Positions 1-7,429 of a stretch of DNA of 10,587 nt are shown piece after piece (the first letter of the stretch is position 1; each line of letters opens with the position of its first letter). The notes beneath the pieces are model-generated. The model saw only the letters and a program-made list of their open reading frames with translations. It was not told the origin of the DNA and did not search any database. A program made the position numbers and the translations under genes. The DNA is from Euperipatoides rowelli. Taxonomy: Eukaryota > Onychophora > Udeonychophora > Euonychophora > Peripatopsidae. The stretch lies in assembly GCA_003024985.2 (NCBI GenBank), contig PXIH01S0050482.1; one strand, 5' to 3'.

Positions 1-94
1 CAAGTAAAAGTTTTGTAAATGGAAACTACTTTGTTAATCTAAGAAGTATTGCTACATTTACTTAAGTACAGTACTTCGTTACTGCCCAACACTG
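1..94 (-). mobile_element. Terminal part of a hAT-type DNA transposon, cut by window start
   Basis: Read on the minus strand, this begins CAGTGTTGGGCAGTAACG and runs on with the motif AGTACTGTACTTAAGTA. A CAGTGTTGGGC start followed by a TAAC/AAGTA-rich subterminal stretch is, from general knowledge of the superfamily, typical of non-autonomous hAT elements in animals. The terminus is at position 94, so any 8-bp target duplication would start at 95 (ACATATCC). The partner end lies to the left of the window and cannot be tested here. No transposase coding is visible, so this may be a non-autonomous copy or just the tail of a longer one. The call rests on the terminal motif alone. Confidence 0.7.
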
Positions 95-342
95 ACATAT
101 CCCCTATATTTTAATATCTATCATTTTATGAAACTTTATTAATATATCTAACACATTTCATGAAATGTTCTTATTCATTAATAGAAACACTAAAGCAACA
201 ATGAAGAGAAACAAGGTTTCATTAGTCCTAGGCTTCACAACCCTACTTGTTCCAATATCAGTCCATTGTTAAGACCCATGTGGCTGCATTTTTTTACATT
301 GCAACTAGAACAATATTGATATAATATAAAGTAGTTTGTACA

Positions 343-412
343 GCTCCGGTGGTTCAAGCTGTTGACTTCCGGAGCTAGTGCATGTAAAGGGTCGTAGGTT
401 TGATCCTGTGCA
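343..412 (+). repeat. tRNA-derived SINE head (SINE copy 1)
   Basis: The box B-like sequence GGTTTGATCC lies at 397-406, and a degenerate box A-like stretch lies about 45 bases upstream, around 348-366. This is the internal RNA polymerase III promoter layout of a tRNA-derived SINE. Perfect 7-base arms GCTCCGG (343-349) and CCGGAGC (369-375) flank the box A region and would fold it into a hairpin. The sequence after box B, to about 505, looks like a tRNA-unrelated body (GAGGAAAATGG, then a T run) and is probably part of the same element; its end is not marked by a clear poly-A or duplication. It is not a working tRNA gene because no normal acceptor and T stems form. A minus-strand open frame across it (235-627) is not credible coding. 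Confidence 0.65.
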
Positions 413-429
413 GCCCTGGTGAGGAAAAT

Positions 430-1145
430 GGTAAGTTTTCTTTCGACATCAAGTACGCAATGGGGATTTTTTTTCCTGTATCTTGATATATAGATATCAA
501 TTGTTATTTCTATCATGAGCGGAAAAAAAAATATACAATAGTTTAGTCTACATATTGTGTTAAAATTTGATGCACTTATCCCTAGTATAAACATCAATAC
601 ATTGAATTTTATATGCTCTAATAACATGTTTATTATAAGTTATCCATAAATTCATTTTATGGATTAAAGGCAATTAGAAATGTGAAAAGTTGAGGAATGT
701 AATTTTCTTATAATATTTTAGATAAGTTACATGTATAAAGAGCAAGTCTCTTGCCTCGAGAATATAGACTTATGAACTTCCAAATTATGAAGAAAACAAT
801 TTGCCCTCATTTCCATGGAAGAAAAATAGGAGGCAAGTTACAGCATCAGATGTGTATCAGTGCCGTCCATTTGCATAAACCATAACAGGCTCGAGACAAT
901 CAAGTAGTGATGATTTATCTGTGAATAAATCATCACACCATGATTATCAACATATGCAAATGCACATAGCCTCAAAGTACGAAGGTGTATTCAGTTATAA
1001 CTAAAAAGTAAATCCACGTAAAACATACACTGAATCTGTCTGGAGTCTTTGCATTCACATGATATACCTGTATATATAAATAGTTCATATGAATGAATTA
1101 CCAAGAATGACTTGCTGTGGTGAATGAACTGGTTCAATGACCCAA
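430..1145. other. Gene-free AT-rich stretch with small inverted repeats
   Basis: No gene is visible. It holds the presumed tail of SINE copy 1 (to about 505), a 9-bp hairpin (arms 642-650 and 656-664), an 8-bp inverted pair CTTGCCTC/GAGGCAAG (750-757 and 830-837), and the stronger 12-bp hairpin listed separately at 907-936. The rest is low-complexity A+T-rich sequence. Confidence 0.6.
907..936. repeat. Perfect 12-bp hairpin with 6-base loop
   Basis: Left arm GTGATGATTTAT (907-918) and right arm ATAAATCATCAC (925-936) are perfectly complementary around the loop CTGTGA. The pairing stops sharply on the outer side. There is no T-run after it that would suggest an RNA terminator, and no neighbouring gene. 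It may be the relic of a small palindromic element or chance in AT-rich DNA; function unknown. Confidence 0.8.
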
Positions 1146-1153
1146 CGCTACAA

Positions 1154-1566
1154 TAGGGTTGCTATATTTCTAGACTGTTAAACCGGGACAATTTTTTCAA
1201 GATAAAAAAAAAAAAAAAAAGCATACCTGTATGATTAATTGATAAACTTTTTTTTTTTTTTGTAAAGAATATATTTTTTTATGAGCTTTTTTTTATGGTT
1301 TTTCAGATAAAATCAACAATCACATATAAACATTTGTGTATGGTACCATATTTAATAATAATAATGCTTTTAATTTCAGCATAATATCAGACCTGCCAAC
1401 CTGATAAAACTATGAATAAAAATGCTCATTTTGTTCCATTATTGTTGAAATTATTGAACAGCAATTTTTTTTATGAGGAATGGAAGGACTGAGAAGTTGT
1501 AAGGCCAGACGCTAGTGTCTAAAATCCAGTACTGTCCTGGAAAATTCGGGACGTATAGCAACCCTA
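1154..1566. mobile_element. Non-autonomous hAT-like transposon (MITE), 413 bp, complete
   Basis: Both ends carry the perfect 13-bp terminal inverted repeat TAGGGTTGCTATA (1154-1166), complementary to TATAGCAACCCTA (1554-1566). The flanks are a perfect 8-bp direct repeat, CGCTACAA, at 1146-1153 and 1567-1574. An 8-bp duplication with a (C/T)AGGGTTGC start fits the hAT superfamily. The boundary can slide: with ends AGGG...CCCT the flanking repeat becomes 10 bp (ACGCTACAAT), so duplication length alone is not proof. Subterminal GGGAC/GTCCC words lie near both ends. The interior has no transposase and holds an A17 run (1204-1220) and a T14 run (1248-1261) about 27 bases apart that could pair. The perfect ends and flanks suggest fairly recent movement. 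Confidence 0.88.
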
Positions 1567-1575
1567 CGCTACAAT

Positions 1576-1831
1576 CAAGATTGATCCTTTTTTACATTAC
1601 AACTTTCTAGGTATGATGACCATTGTTTATTCTATAACATGATCCATAAACTAATCCGGACTCTAAAGTAATAACATGTTTCAATATTTCCCAACCTTAA
1701 ATCTTAAATGTTTTTTTTTAACCATGAATGTAATGAATCGTGTATTTTTTTCTGGCATATATAGTAAGTATAGAGAAACTTGAAAGAAGTATGTAAATAA
1801 ATGGTATTTCCTTTAAAAAAAAAAAAGCCCT
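1576..1831. other. AT-rich spacer, nothing recognised
   Basis: Unique-looking low-GC sequence between the hAT-like element and SINE copy 2, ending in an A12 run just before the SINE head. No gene or RNA signal is seen. Confidence 0.5.
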
Positions 1832-1905
1832 CAGGGAAGGTCTAGTTGTGAAGGCTGCTGACTAGACCAAACCAGTTGCCCTAGGTTGCCGGTTCAAACA
1901 TAGAT
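1832..1905 (+). repeat. tRNA-derived SINE head (SINE copy 2)
   Basis: The box B-like sequence GGTTCAAAC is at 1891-1899. About 45 bases upstream lies a box A-like stretch whose AAGGCTGCTGACT resembles the D-loop to anticodon-stem part of leucine/serine-type tRNAs. Perfect 8-base arms GGTCTAGT (1839-1846) and ACTAGACC (1861-1868) enclose it. This is the same hairpin-around-box-A design as copy 1, although the arm sequence differs completely. An A12 run precedes the head, and an AT-rich body ends in an A9 run near 1935-1943, which could be the retroposon tail. No target-site duplication could be assigned with confidence. Confidence 0.62.
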
Positions 1906-1944
1906 GTATACCAATTTTATATCTTTTCTGTATTAAAAAAAAAC

Positions 1945-2412
1945 ATATGTGATTTTTAATGATATATTGTATATAAATTTTTAGAGCTTTCTCTTTTAGG
2001 GGGAGCCAAAATCATGCAAGCCCTATTTTAATTTCTTTTATTTTTGAAAATTCAAATATGCCTAATGTAATAGCATGAGATACATTTTTTATGGAAAATT
2101 AAAATATGTAAACGATTTACCATTTGTGAAAAAAAAATAAAAATGTAAATTCTTTTAAATTTATAAATTTCTGCATATTTAAACATTTAGAAGGCATTTT
2201 TTCAAAGTTATTCATATCAATAAGGCTGTAACATTGGTTCGATTGTCTAGACCTTAGCTACTAACTAGATCATGCTCTCTAAAAAATACCCTATACACTG
2301 TACATAAAAAAAAATCCACCCTCTATGATTATTAGTATTTTCGACGTTACTATAGCTTATGATCTATCAATACTTTTATACTAATATATTCTAATTTGAA
2401 CACTATTAATTT
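1945..2412. other. AT-rich stretch with a possible tRNA-like fragment
   Basis: Mostly A and T runs with no gene. At 2236-2275 a lone GGTTCGATTG word (box B-like) is followed by TCTAGACC...CTAGATC, which on the minus strand resembles the TCTAG...CTAGA hairpin of SINE copy 2. Box B and hairpin point in opposite directions, so this is at best a scrambled fragment. Confidence 0.35.
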
Positions 2413-2690
2413 ATAGTCCTAAACTTTAAACTAAATCAGAACTTGAACCAATTAAAGGAATCAATAATTATCTCCTCCCTATTTATTATCAATGGTAGTG
2501 CTAATGTAAATGTACAGAATAGATCACAGCTATAGTATAACCATAGTCTTTACAGTCCTAAACTTTAAACCAATCCTGAACCTTATCTAAATAAGTGAAT
2601 CAATAATTATGCTCCAGACAATCTAAATGTGAAACTCATTGAACACAACTATTTTGTTGGATGAATACGATGGAACTACAGCTATAGCCT
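2413..2690 (+). repeat. Degenerate tandem repeat, period about 139 bp, roughly two copies
   Basis: AGTCCTAAACTTTAAAC at 2415 recurs at 2554, and GAATCAATAATTAT at 2458 recurs at 2597, both at an offset of exactly 139 bases. ACAGCTATAG at 2526 recurs at 2678 (offset 152), consistent with a small insertion in the second copy. Between these anchors the copies have diverged. It is therefore an older local duplication, perhaps a small satellite-like repeat. A plus-strand frame at 2639-2866 overlaps its end and has no coding support. Confidence 0.75.
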
Positions 2691-3077
2691 TAGTATTTAT
2701 TATTTACTGTATTTATCTATGTGTATGTCTTGAATGTGTTAGTACAACCACCAACAACCACCCAGGATACCAAACACTTTATAAAGAAATATATCTTGGG
2801 ATCGTTTCTGTTACCAAAATAGAATTTAAATTTATATATATCAATATTAGTCTTTTTTTTATTTAAATATGTTTCACCCCTAAAAGTGAAATAATCCTTT
2901 AATATACTGTACATTTTTTTACAATCTTCTCAATATTGATACAATATTCTTTTGATGGCGCCACTGTCATCAGAAAGTTCCAGGTTACCAACATTTGTCA
3001 TCCTTGCAAATCAGTATTCTCAACAAATCAAAGAATATTTTAGTCCCAGATCCCTCAAGAAAGGATACATAATTTTG
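2691..3077. other. Gene-free stretch, possible body of SINE copy 3
   Basis: Read on the minus strand, this follows the tRNA-like head at 3078-3166, so its right part may be that SINE's tRNA-unrelated body. A slightly GC-richer patch with GATGGCGCCACTGTCATC lies at about 2954-2971. The segment CAATATTGATACAATAT (2931-2947) nearly matches 311-327 just before SINE copy 1 (one difference in 17), which could be a shared short repeat or chance. No coding is supported. Confidence 0.4.
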
Positions 3078-3166
3078 TGTGGCACCCAAGATTGAACCAC
3101 AATCTCAGTATAATATATACCTTGGTCCTTGCTGCTTTCTCACAACCAACTGAGCTAGATATTACT
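3078..3166 (-). repeat. tRNA-derived SINE head (SINE copy 3)
   Basis: On the minus strand it reads TAGCTCAGTTGGT (box A, about 3157-3145), then after some 50 bases GTGGTTCAATC (box B, 3100-3090), then GGGTGCCAC. Box A is close to the canonical eukaryotic tRNA form and is the best conserved of the four heads here. The spacing is longer than in most simple tRNAs and the T stem is not canonical, so it is a SINE head or tRNA pseudogene, not a functional tRNA. A minus-strand open frame over it (3055-3261) is a by-product. Confidence 0.68.
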
Positions 3167-3339
3167 CTTTTTTTTAAATAAGCTTCAAAGAAATGTGTAA
3201 TTTTATTACCGGTAATATATTTTGAGTTACATTTTTTTTTGACAATTTGGTGAAATTCCAAGTTACAAATACTATACTTGAATAATTATAGAACATCATG
3301 AAAAAATAAGTTTAACTTGTACATGTCCAATCCAGAAAA

Positions 3340-3425
3340 GGTCTTTTTTCGGATTCAAACCGGTGACGTTGGAATCACTAGAGTGCCAAGTCGACCATTG
3401 AAACCGCTCAACCAGCCCCCCCACA
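3340..3425 (-). repeat. tRNA-derived SINE head (SINE copy 4)
   Basis: On the minus strand, GGCTGGTTGAGCGGTTT (3417-3401) is box A-like and GGTTTGAATCC (3361-3351) is a near-consensus box B. Between them GACTTGG pairs with CCAA-C-GTC around a 13-base loop, like an anticodon-type arm with one bulged base. The box A layout is nearest to leucine/serine-type tRNAs. The head is followed by an AT-rich body. It lies about 175 bases upstream, in its own direction, of copy 3 and has the same orientation. A plus-strand frame over it (3317-3508) is not coding. Confidence 0.66.
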
Positions 3426-3429
3426 AGGC

Positions 3430-4430
3430 TATTAGTAATACTTTTGTTTTAAATGTTAAATACTCTCAGAATTGTAAATATGTATCTGTATTTGAATGTT
3501 CTGAATAAAAATAAAAAAACAATATAAATATAATTTTAAAATGAAAAGAGGCTTTATTGGTTTTAAAATACCGTACATAATAATTAAAAACAATATTACA
3601 ATATTACATTTGTGAAAATAAAAGCCCAACTCAATATTTGGTAACTAAAAAAAAGCACTGATCATTGAAATACAATAGAAATTAACTACCAGAGATCAGT
3701 TGAAATAAAAAAAAATCTACAATTTCTAAAAAAAAAAAAAAAAAAAAAATGGGAGGGAAGAGGGGATTACCATCAATGTAGGACCTTTTTTTTTTTTTGT
3801 CTTTATGGGGATGTCATATACAAAGCTATGTACAATGAATATCAAAGAGAGCCATAAATCAAAACTAAATTTTGGCCTTCCTTTATCTGAGCACCAATGA
3901 TTGATAAGCTTATTATGAGAGTATCAAGATGAGGACATTTAATGTTCCTTGTTGATTTTTAACTACTAATTAATTTTTATACAAATTTTTTAACAAAATT
4001 TTGGCTCAAACTACTTAATTATAAATCACATTGGCTATGACTTCCAGCATCAAATAATCCATAATTTTAGGCTTTTTTTTTCATTCATACATTACTTAAA
4101 AACAAATAAAATTATTATAAGCTTCCAGACATTGTTCTCTAAAATTATATTCATAATTTAAAAAAATACACGACTAAAGCCTTTAATTTTTTTTACAGAA
4201 TTCTTTCATTCTGAAAATAAATTCACACGATCATTTGAAGCACTTTTAGAATATCGTCCCAATTCCGACAGATAGAGACATGTTTGAAGTTCAGTGTCTA
4301 AGCTACAACACAGAGGAATTACACTTTGCATACAAGTAATGTTACCAATCATATTAACATATACATTTTTTTTATTGGAAAACATATTGATTGAAATTGT
4401 TAGATAGTTAAGAGTGCACTGTATAGACAA
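3430..4430. other. Gene-free AT-rich stretch with an A22 tract
   Basis: Low-complexity sequence. The notable part is an uninterrupted run of 22 A (3728-3749) followed by a G-run purine block (GGGAGGGAAGAGGGGA, 3751-3766) and then a T13 run (3786-3798). No gene, RNA or transposon ends could be recognised; the minus-strand frame at 4206-4430 has no family resemblance. Confidence 0.55.
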
Positions 4431-4620
4431 AAGGTAAGATAGTCAAAGATGAAATGGCAAGGAATTTGTTCAAAGATTACTAGAGGAATATATAATAAAA
4501 GATTAAGAGATAAAGGAGAAAGATATGTGACTAAGCAACACACTGTGGAATACAGAATGAGAGAAGTAGATTAAATAAAAGTGAATAGCAAAAACAGCTT
4601 AGTGATTGTGACTAAAGGAA
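4431..4620 (+). other. Purine-rich patch with short open frame
   Basis: The plus strand is strongly purine-biased (AAAGATGAAATGG..., GATTAAGAGATAAAGGAG...). One frame starting ATG at 4449 is open for 41 codons to TAA at 4572-4574 and is rich in Lys, Arg and Glu, as any stop-poor purine tract would be. I do not recognise the peptide. It could be a strand-asymmetric non-coding patch, a decayed exon, or chance. Confidence 0.3.
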
Positions 4621-5184
4621 ATTTTAGAACTATTTGATGAAGTAATCTACAGCTAAATGCAATTCAGATTGTACTGTAAAATACTACAGCTAAACTGGTT
4701 GATAGTTCAAATGGAAATATATGCAAGCTAAATTTCTTACTCGACAATTTGAAATCGTAAATGTAAAGTCCTCCGTAACTCAACCATAAAAAATCAGTCA
4801 GTACAAACCCTGAAGGAAAATGACATGATCTTGATACTCCAAAGCATTACAGCAAAAATTCTTAACACCACAAAAATTTTTTTTTGACATTTTTAAAACT
4901 AATAGTTCTGTATGCATTGAGTAATTTATAACTGGCTATTAAATTATAGCATAGGTATTCAGATTGGAAATGAAATAAATATTTGTCAGTATGGGTAAAT
5001 TGAAAATGGCTTGATAATGCATGCAAGAATTTAAACTATTAACATGTCCATTTTTCAAAATCTCTAAAAGGTAGCAATGTGCGCTTGCAGTAATCACAAG
5101 ATTAGTCCCTTTATGTTCATTCAAACAAATTGTCAACATTAAAGAAACTTCTAGTTGTGATACTCGAAGCTTAAATTTAAGACT
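4621..5184. other. AT-rich stretch, nothing recognised
   Basis: No repeats with clear ends, RNA genes or coding signals are seen. A minus-strand frame stays open from about 5250 down to about 4939 (roughly 104 codons), starting inside the GC-richer block to the right. It has no recognised domain and no usable start other than GTG, so it is not called as a gene. Confidence 0.45.
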
Positions 5185-5345
5185 GAGAGTCACAATTGGA
5201 GCTCCTGTGGACTCGCTCTTGGCAGGTAGAATTAAAGCAATTCTGACCCATTACATAGCTCCTCTCAGCCACCAATAACAAGCCACCTTCCACAGAGCTT
5301 TTAGCAGAGGTTTCGACAAAAGTCAAACTTTCTACAGTTTACCCA
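5185..5345. other. GC-richer structured block, unidentified
   Basis: This block stands out from its surroundings in complexity and G+C. It contains several compatible or competing helices: GGAGCT (5198-5203) with AGCTCC (5257-5262); inside that, CCTG/CAGG (5204-5207, 5223-5226) and AGAATT/AATTCT (5228-5233, 5239-5244), giving a three-way junction; and AGCTC-C-TGTGGA (5200-5211) with TCCACAGAGCT (5289-5299), a longer alternative stem with one bulged base. Two minus-strand frames are open through it, one carrying the pentapeptide ETSAK. It could be a decayed exon, part of a SINE body, or a structured RNA element. Which one is undecided. Confidence 0.4.
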
Positions 5346-5458
5346 CAGTATTAGCTAATGCTGTTAAGCAGGCTTGATATTTTTTTTAAAACTTTAGAAA
5401 AATAATGAGCTGCCATTTTTTTTAATTTCTCAGACCTGCATAATAAAATAAACTTAGT

Positions 5459-5529
5459 GAATTAATATATGGATCATAACTTAATAATTTTTTTTTTTAA
5501 TTTTCAAATTATGACCCTTATATTAATCC
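5459..5529. repeat. Imperfect 24-bp inverted repeat
   Basis: The left arm (5459-5482) and right arm (5506-5529) match at about 20 of 24 positions when one is reverse-complemented, both containing TTAATATA-GG-TCATAA-type sequence. The 23-base loop is almost pure A+T. It may be a relic of a small foldback element. No target duplication is evident. Confidence 0.65.
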
Positions 5530-7049
5530 ATAGCCCTTTTCTCTAACAAACATTTTTTATTTAATAAAATTAAGTCAAATTTTTTTTAAATGGCAACCCA
5601 AATAAGCTTTCAGAAAATGAATAGTCCAAGATGAATTGGTAAACTAATTTGTTTTTAGAAGGAATGGGACAGGAAATACATGATGGGTGGGATTTAAGGT
5701 GGAATGGTGTTTTTTTTTTTTATGGAGAAAGAACATGTAATGATAGTTTAATTTTAGTTAAGCAATTCTGTTTTAAATGTTTTTCCAAATTTTGCATAAA
5801 AATTCTAGCAATGTTAAACTTTTAATATAAATGGACATAAACACATAAACATGCGCCAAGAAATGCATAAATAGGGTCAAAATTCCACGTTGAACCCACA
5901 CATACTGAGACAGTTAGTAGGTTAACGCTTAATGATATGTATATTCTTAATATCCTGGACCCATTTTTTTTCTGAAAAGCCTCACTTTATAACAAGGCAA
6001 AGTCATGAAATCAAAGGCAGTGCAAACCAAGATGTTTATCTCAAATTTCTGTGAGCACAAGACACCCATTTAAAGTGCGGTCATGACGAGTGCTCTCAAA
6101 AAGCATGCATGGTGCCATCAAATTATTAAAACTAGCAGAGACAAATGATATTGCTCATATGAAATGTAAGATCACCTTTTATACAGATATAAATATTTTT
6201 TCTTCTAAGTTAACTTTCCGCATTCGATGAATGCTAGTCTTAAGCTTTTTTTTCAGCTTCTCCGACTTTGCATAGTTTGAAAAGTGACAGGTCATCAAGA
6301 CTTTTAATAGTGATTAGTTCATTCCATTGTGCAAATTAGGAATTTTTTTTTATGTATTATAAATTTAATTAAAAATTGTCTTTTGGGTAAAAACATTAAA
6401 TATTTTAAGAAAAAGGCAAACTCCTGATCTGTAACCTCCATTAAATAATAATATACAGGAAGCTTAAGTTGTAATGGCAAGACATGGTTCATTAATAACA
6501 TTAGAGAATATCCTAGGACTACAGTAAGTGAACAAATTGATACATTTTAATACAGATGCGTGATTATACTAAACACACAAGCCATTTTTCCCCCCACTGG
6601 AGAAATACCAAGAAGCTTAAAAAAACTATTTTTGATAAATGTGATTCCTAGTATGCTTTTCCGTCAGACTTTTAGAACAAATATTATTCTATACATCTTT
6701 TAGCACCAATTTTTAATATTAAAAATAGGAAGACTTTAATAATACAAAATACTTTTCTGAACAGCCCATTAGTAAATATTACATTCTATCAACTGAACTA
6801 ATCAAATTTTATTGTCTTTCTTCATGAAAATTATGATGGATTAAACTTAAATTGAAACCTCCTTCTACTAAAAGAGTTAATGAAGGAAAGATAGTAGTTA
6901 ATACTTATTTCATATTCTAGGTAAATTCAATGATAGTTCAATAACTATCATTTAAATACACTTCTGATAATGCTTTTCATTCATAATATAACTAATTTTA
7001 CAAACTATTCTTCAAAATGAATTATATAATTGAAAATGATATTTTTTCA
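5530..7049. other. Long gene-free AT-rich stretch
   Basis: No gene or mobile-element ends were found. Small details: a G-run patch at about 5666-5704 (GGGACAGG, then GGGTGGG), a short broken inverted pair GGGTCAA/TTGAACCC near 5874-5900, a 6-bp hairpin GCATTC-GAT-GAATGC (6220-6234), and a slightly GC-richer patch at 6050-6115. The minus-strand frame at 6319-6501 is AT-driven with no family signal. Confidence 0.55.
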
Positions 7050-7085
7050 TATACTGTAGATACACTTAAGTGGATATACAGTATA
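7050..7085. repeat. 36-bp near-perfect palindrome
   Basis: The halves 7050-7067 and 7068-7085 are reverse complements at 16 of 18 positions, centred on CTTAAG, with TATACTGT at the outer left and ACAGTATA at the outer right. It ends 8 bases before the hAT-like element at 7094. It sits in a local cluster of TACTGTA/TACAGTA words that continues beyond the transposon, so it belongs to the target sequence, not to the insertion. Confidence 0.8.
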
Positions 7086-7093
7086 GTATATAC

Positions 7094-7414
7094 CAGGGGT
7101 GTACAACCTTTTAACACCCAAGGGTTAGTTTGACTTTAATAAAGGCGGGCCACAACATCCCCTCTCCATCAAACTTTACACTACTTATAAGAAATCAAAA
7201 TTTATATTTTAAAAATTAATGCAATAAGTCATGTAATCCTTCTCACTACCATAATGAAACCACCTAGTAGCGATTTATCTTTCTTCCTTATCTCTCTCCC
7301 ATTATGTCGATTTCTGACAATGTTTACCCCCCCCCCCTTCTCTTTTTCCTGGGCCCCATATTATGACATGGCAGGACGCATGAGTCTAAGATGGGTTGTG
7401 CAACACCGGTACTG
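7094..7414. mobile_element. Decayed hAT-like non-autonomous transposon, about 320 bp
   Basis: The left end reads CAGGGGTGTACAACCTTTT, followed by a GGCGGGCCACAAC motif at 7143-7155. The right end carries GCAGGACGCATGAG (7372-7385) and GGTTGTGCAACACCGGTACTG, which matches the reverse complement of the left end apart from substitutions and a short insertion. CAGGGGTGT...AACC ends with GCGGGCC-type subterminal motifs are a well-known signature of hAT (Charlie-like) elements. The flanks GTATATAC (7086-7093) and GTATGTAC (7414-7421) agree at 7 of 8; if the element ends CTG, the duplication shifts by one base. An 11-base C run lies inside (7327-7337). A plus-strand frame at 7254-7460 overlaps it and is not coding. 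Differences between ends and flanks imply an older insertion than that at 1154-1566. Confidence 0.78.
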
Positions 7415-7429
7415 TATGTACAGTATACT

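Noticed and set aside
235-627. 130-codon minus-strand open frame
   Set aside because: It runs across the SINE copy 1 head and body, uses a biased AT-driven composition and resembles no family.
2236-2275. Fifth SINE head
   Set aside because: The box B-like word and the TCTAG...CTAGA hairpin are in opposing orientations and no box A is found at proper spacing.
2639-2866. 75-codon plus-strand frame with hydrophobic segments
   Set aside because: AT-rich codons (Ile, Tyr, Phe) produce apparent membrane segments by composition alone; it overlaps the decayed 139-bp repeat and has no family signal.
3078-3425. Functional tRNA genes
   Set aside because: Box A and box B are present, but acceptor and T stems do not form properly and spacing is abnormal; SINE heads fit better.
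3055-3508. Open frames over 3055-3261 and 3317-3508
   Set aside because: Both coincide with tRNA-derived SINE heads, whose higher GC lowers stop frequency.
4206-4430. 74-codon minus-strand frame
   Set aside because: No recognisable domain, no neighbouring exon signals, and length is unremarkable among the frames of this window.
4939-5193. 84-codon minus-strand frame with GTG start
   Set aside because: It depends on a GTG start, has no recognised motif and becomes AT-driven after the GC-richer block.
5198-5262. tRNA-like cloverleaf
   Set aside because: Helices mimic an acceptor and two arms, but box A, box B and a proper T loop are missing on both strands.
5666-5704. G-quadruplex
   Set aside because: Only two GGG runs are close together, with GG pairs elsewhere and long loops; weak at best.
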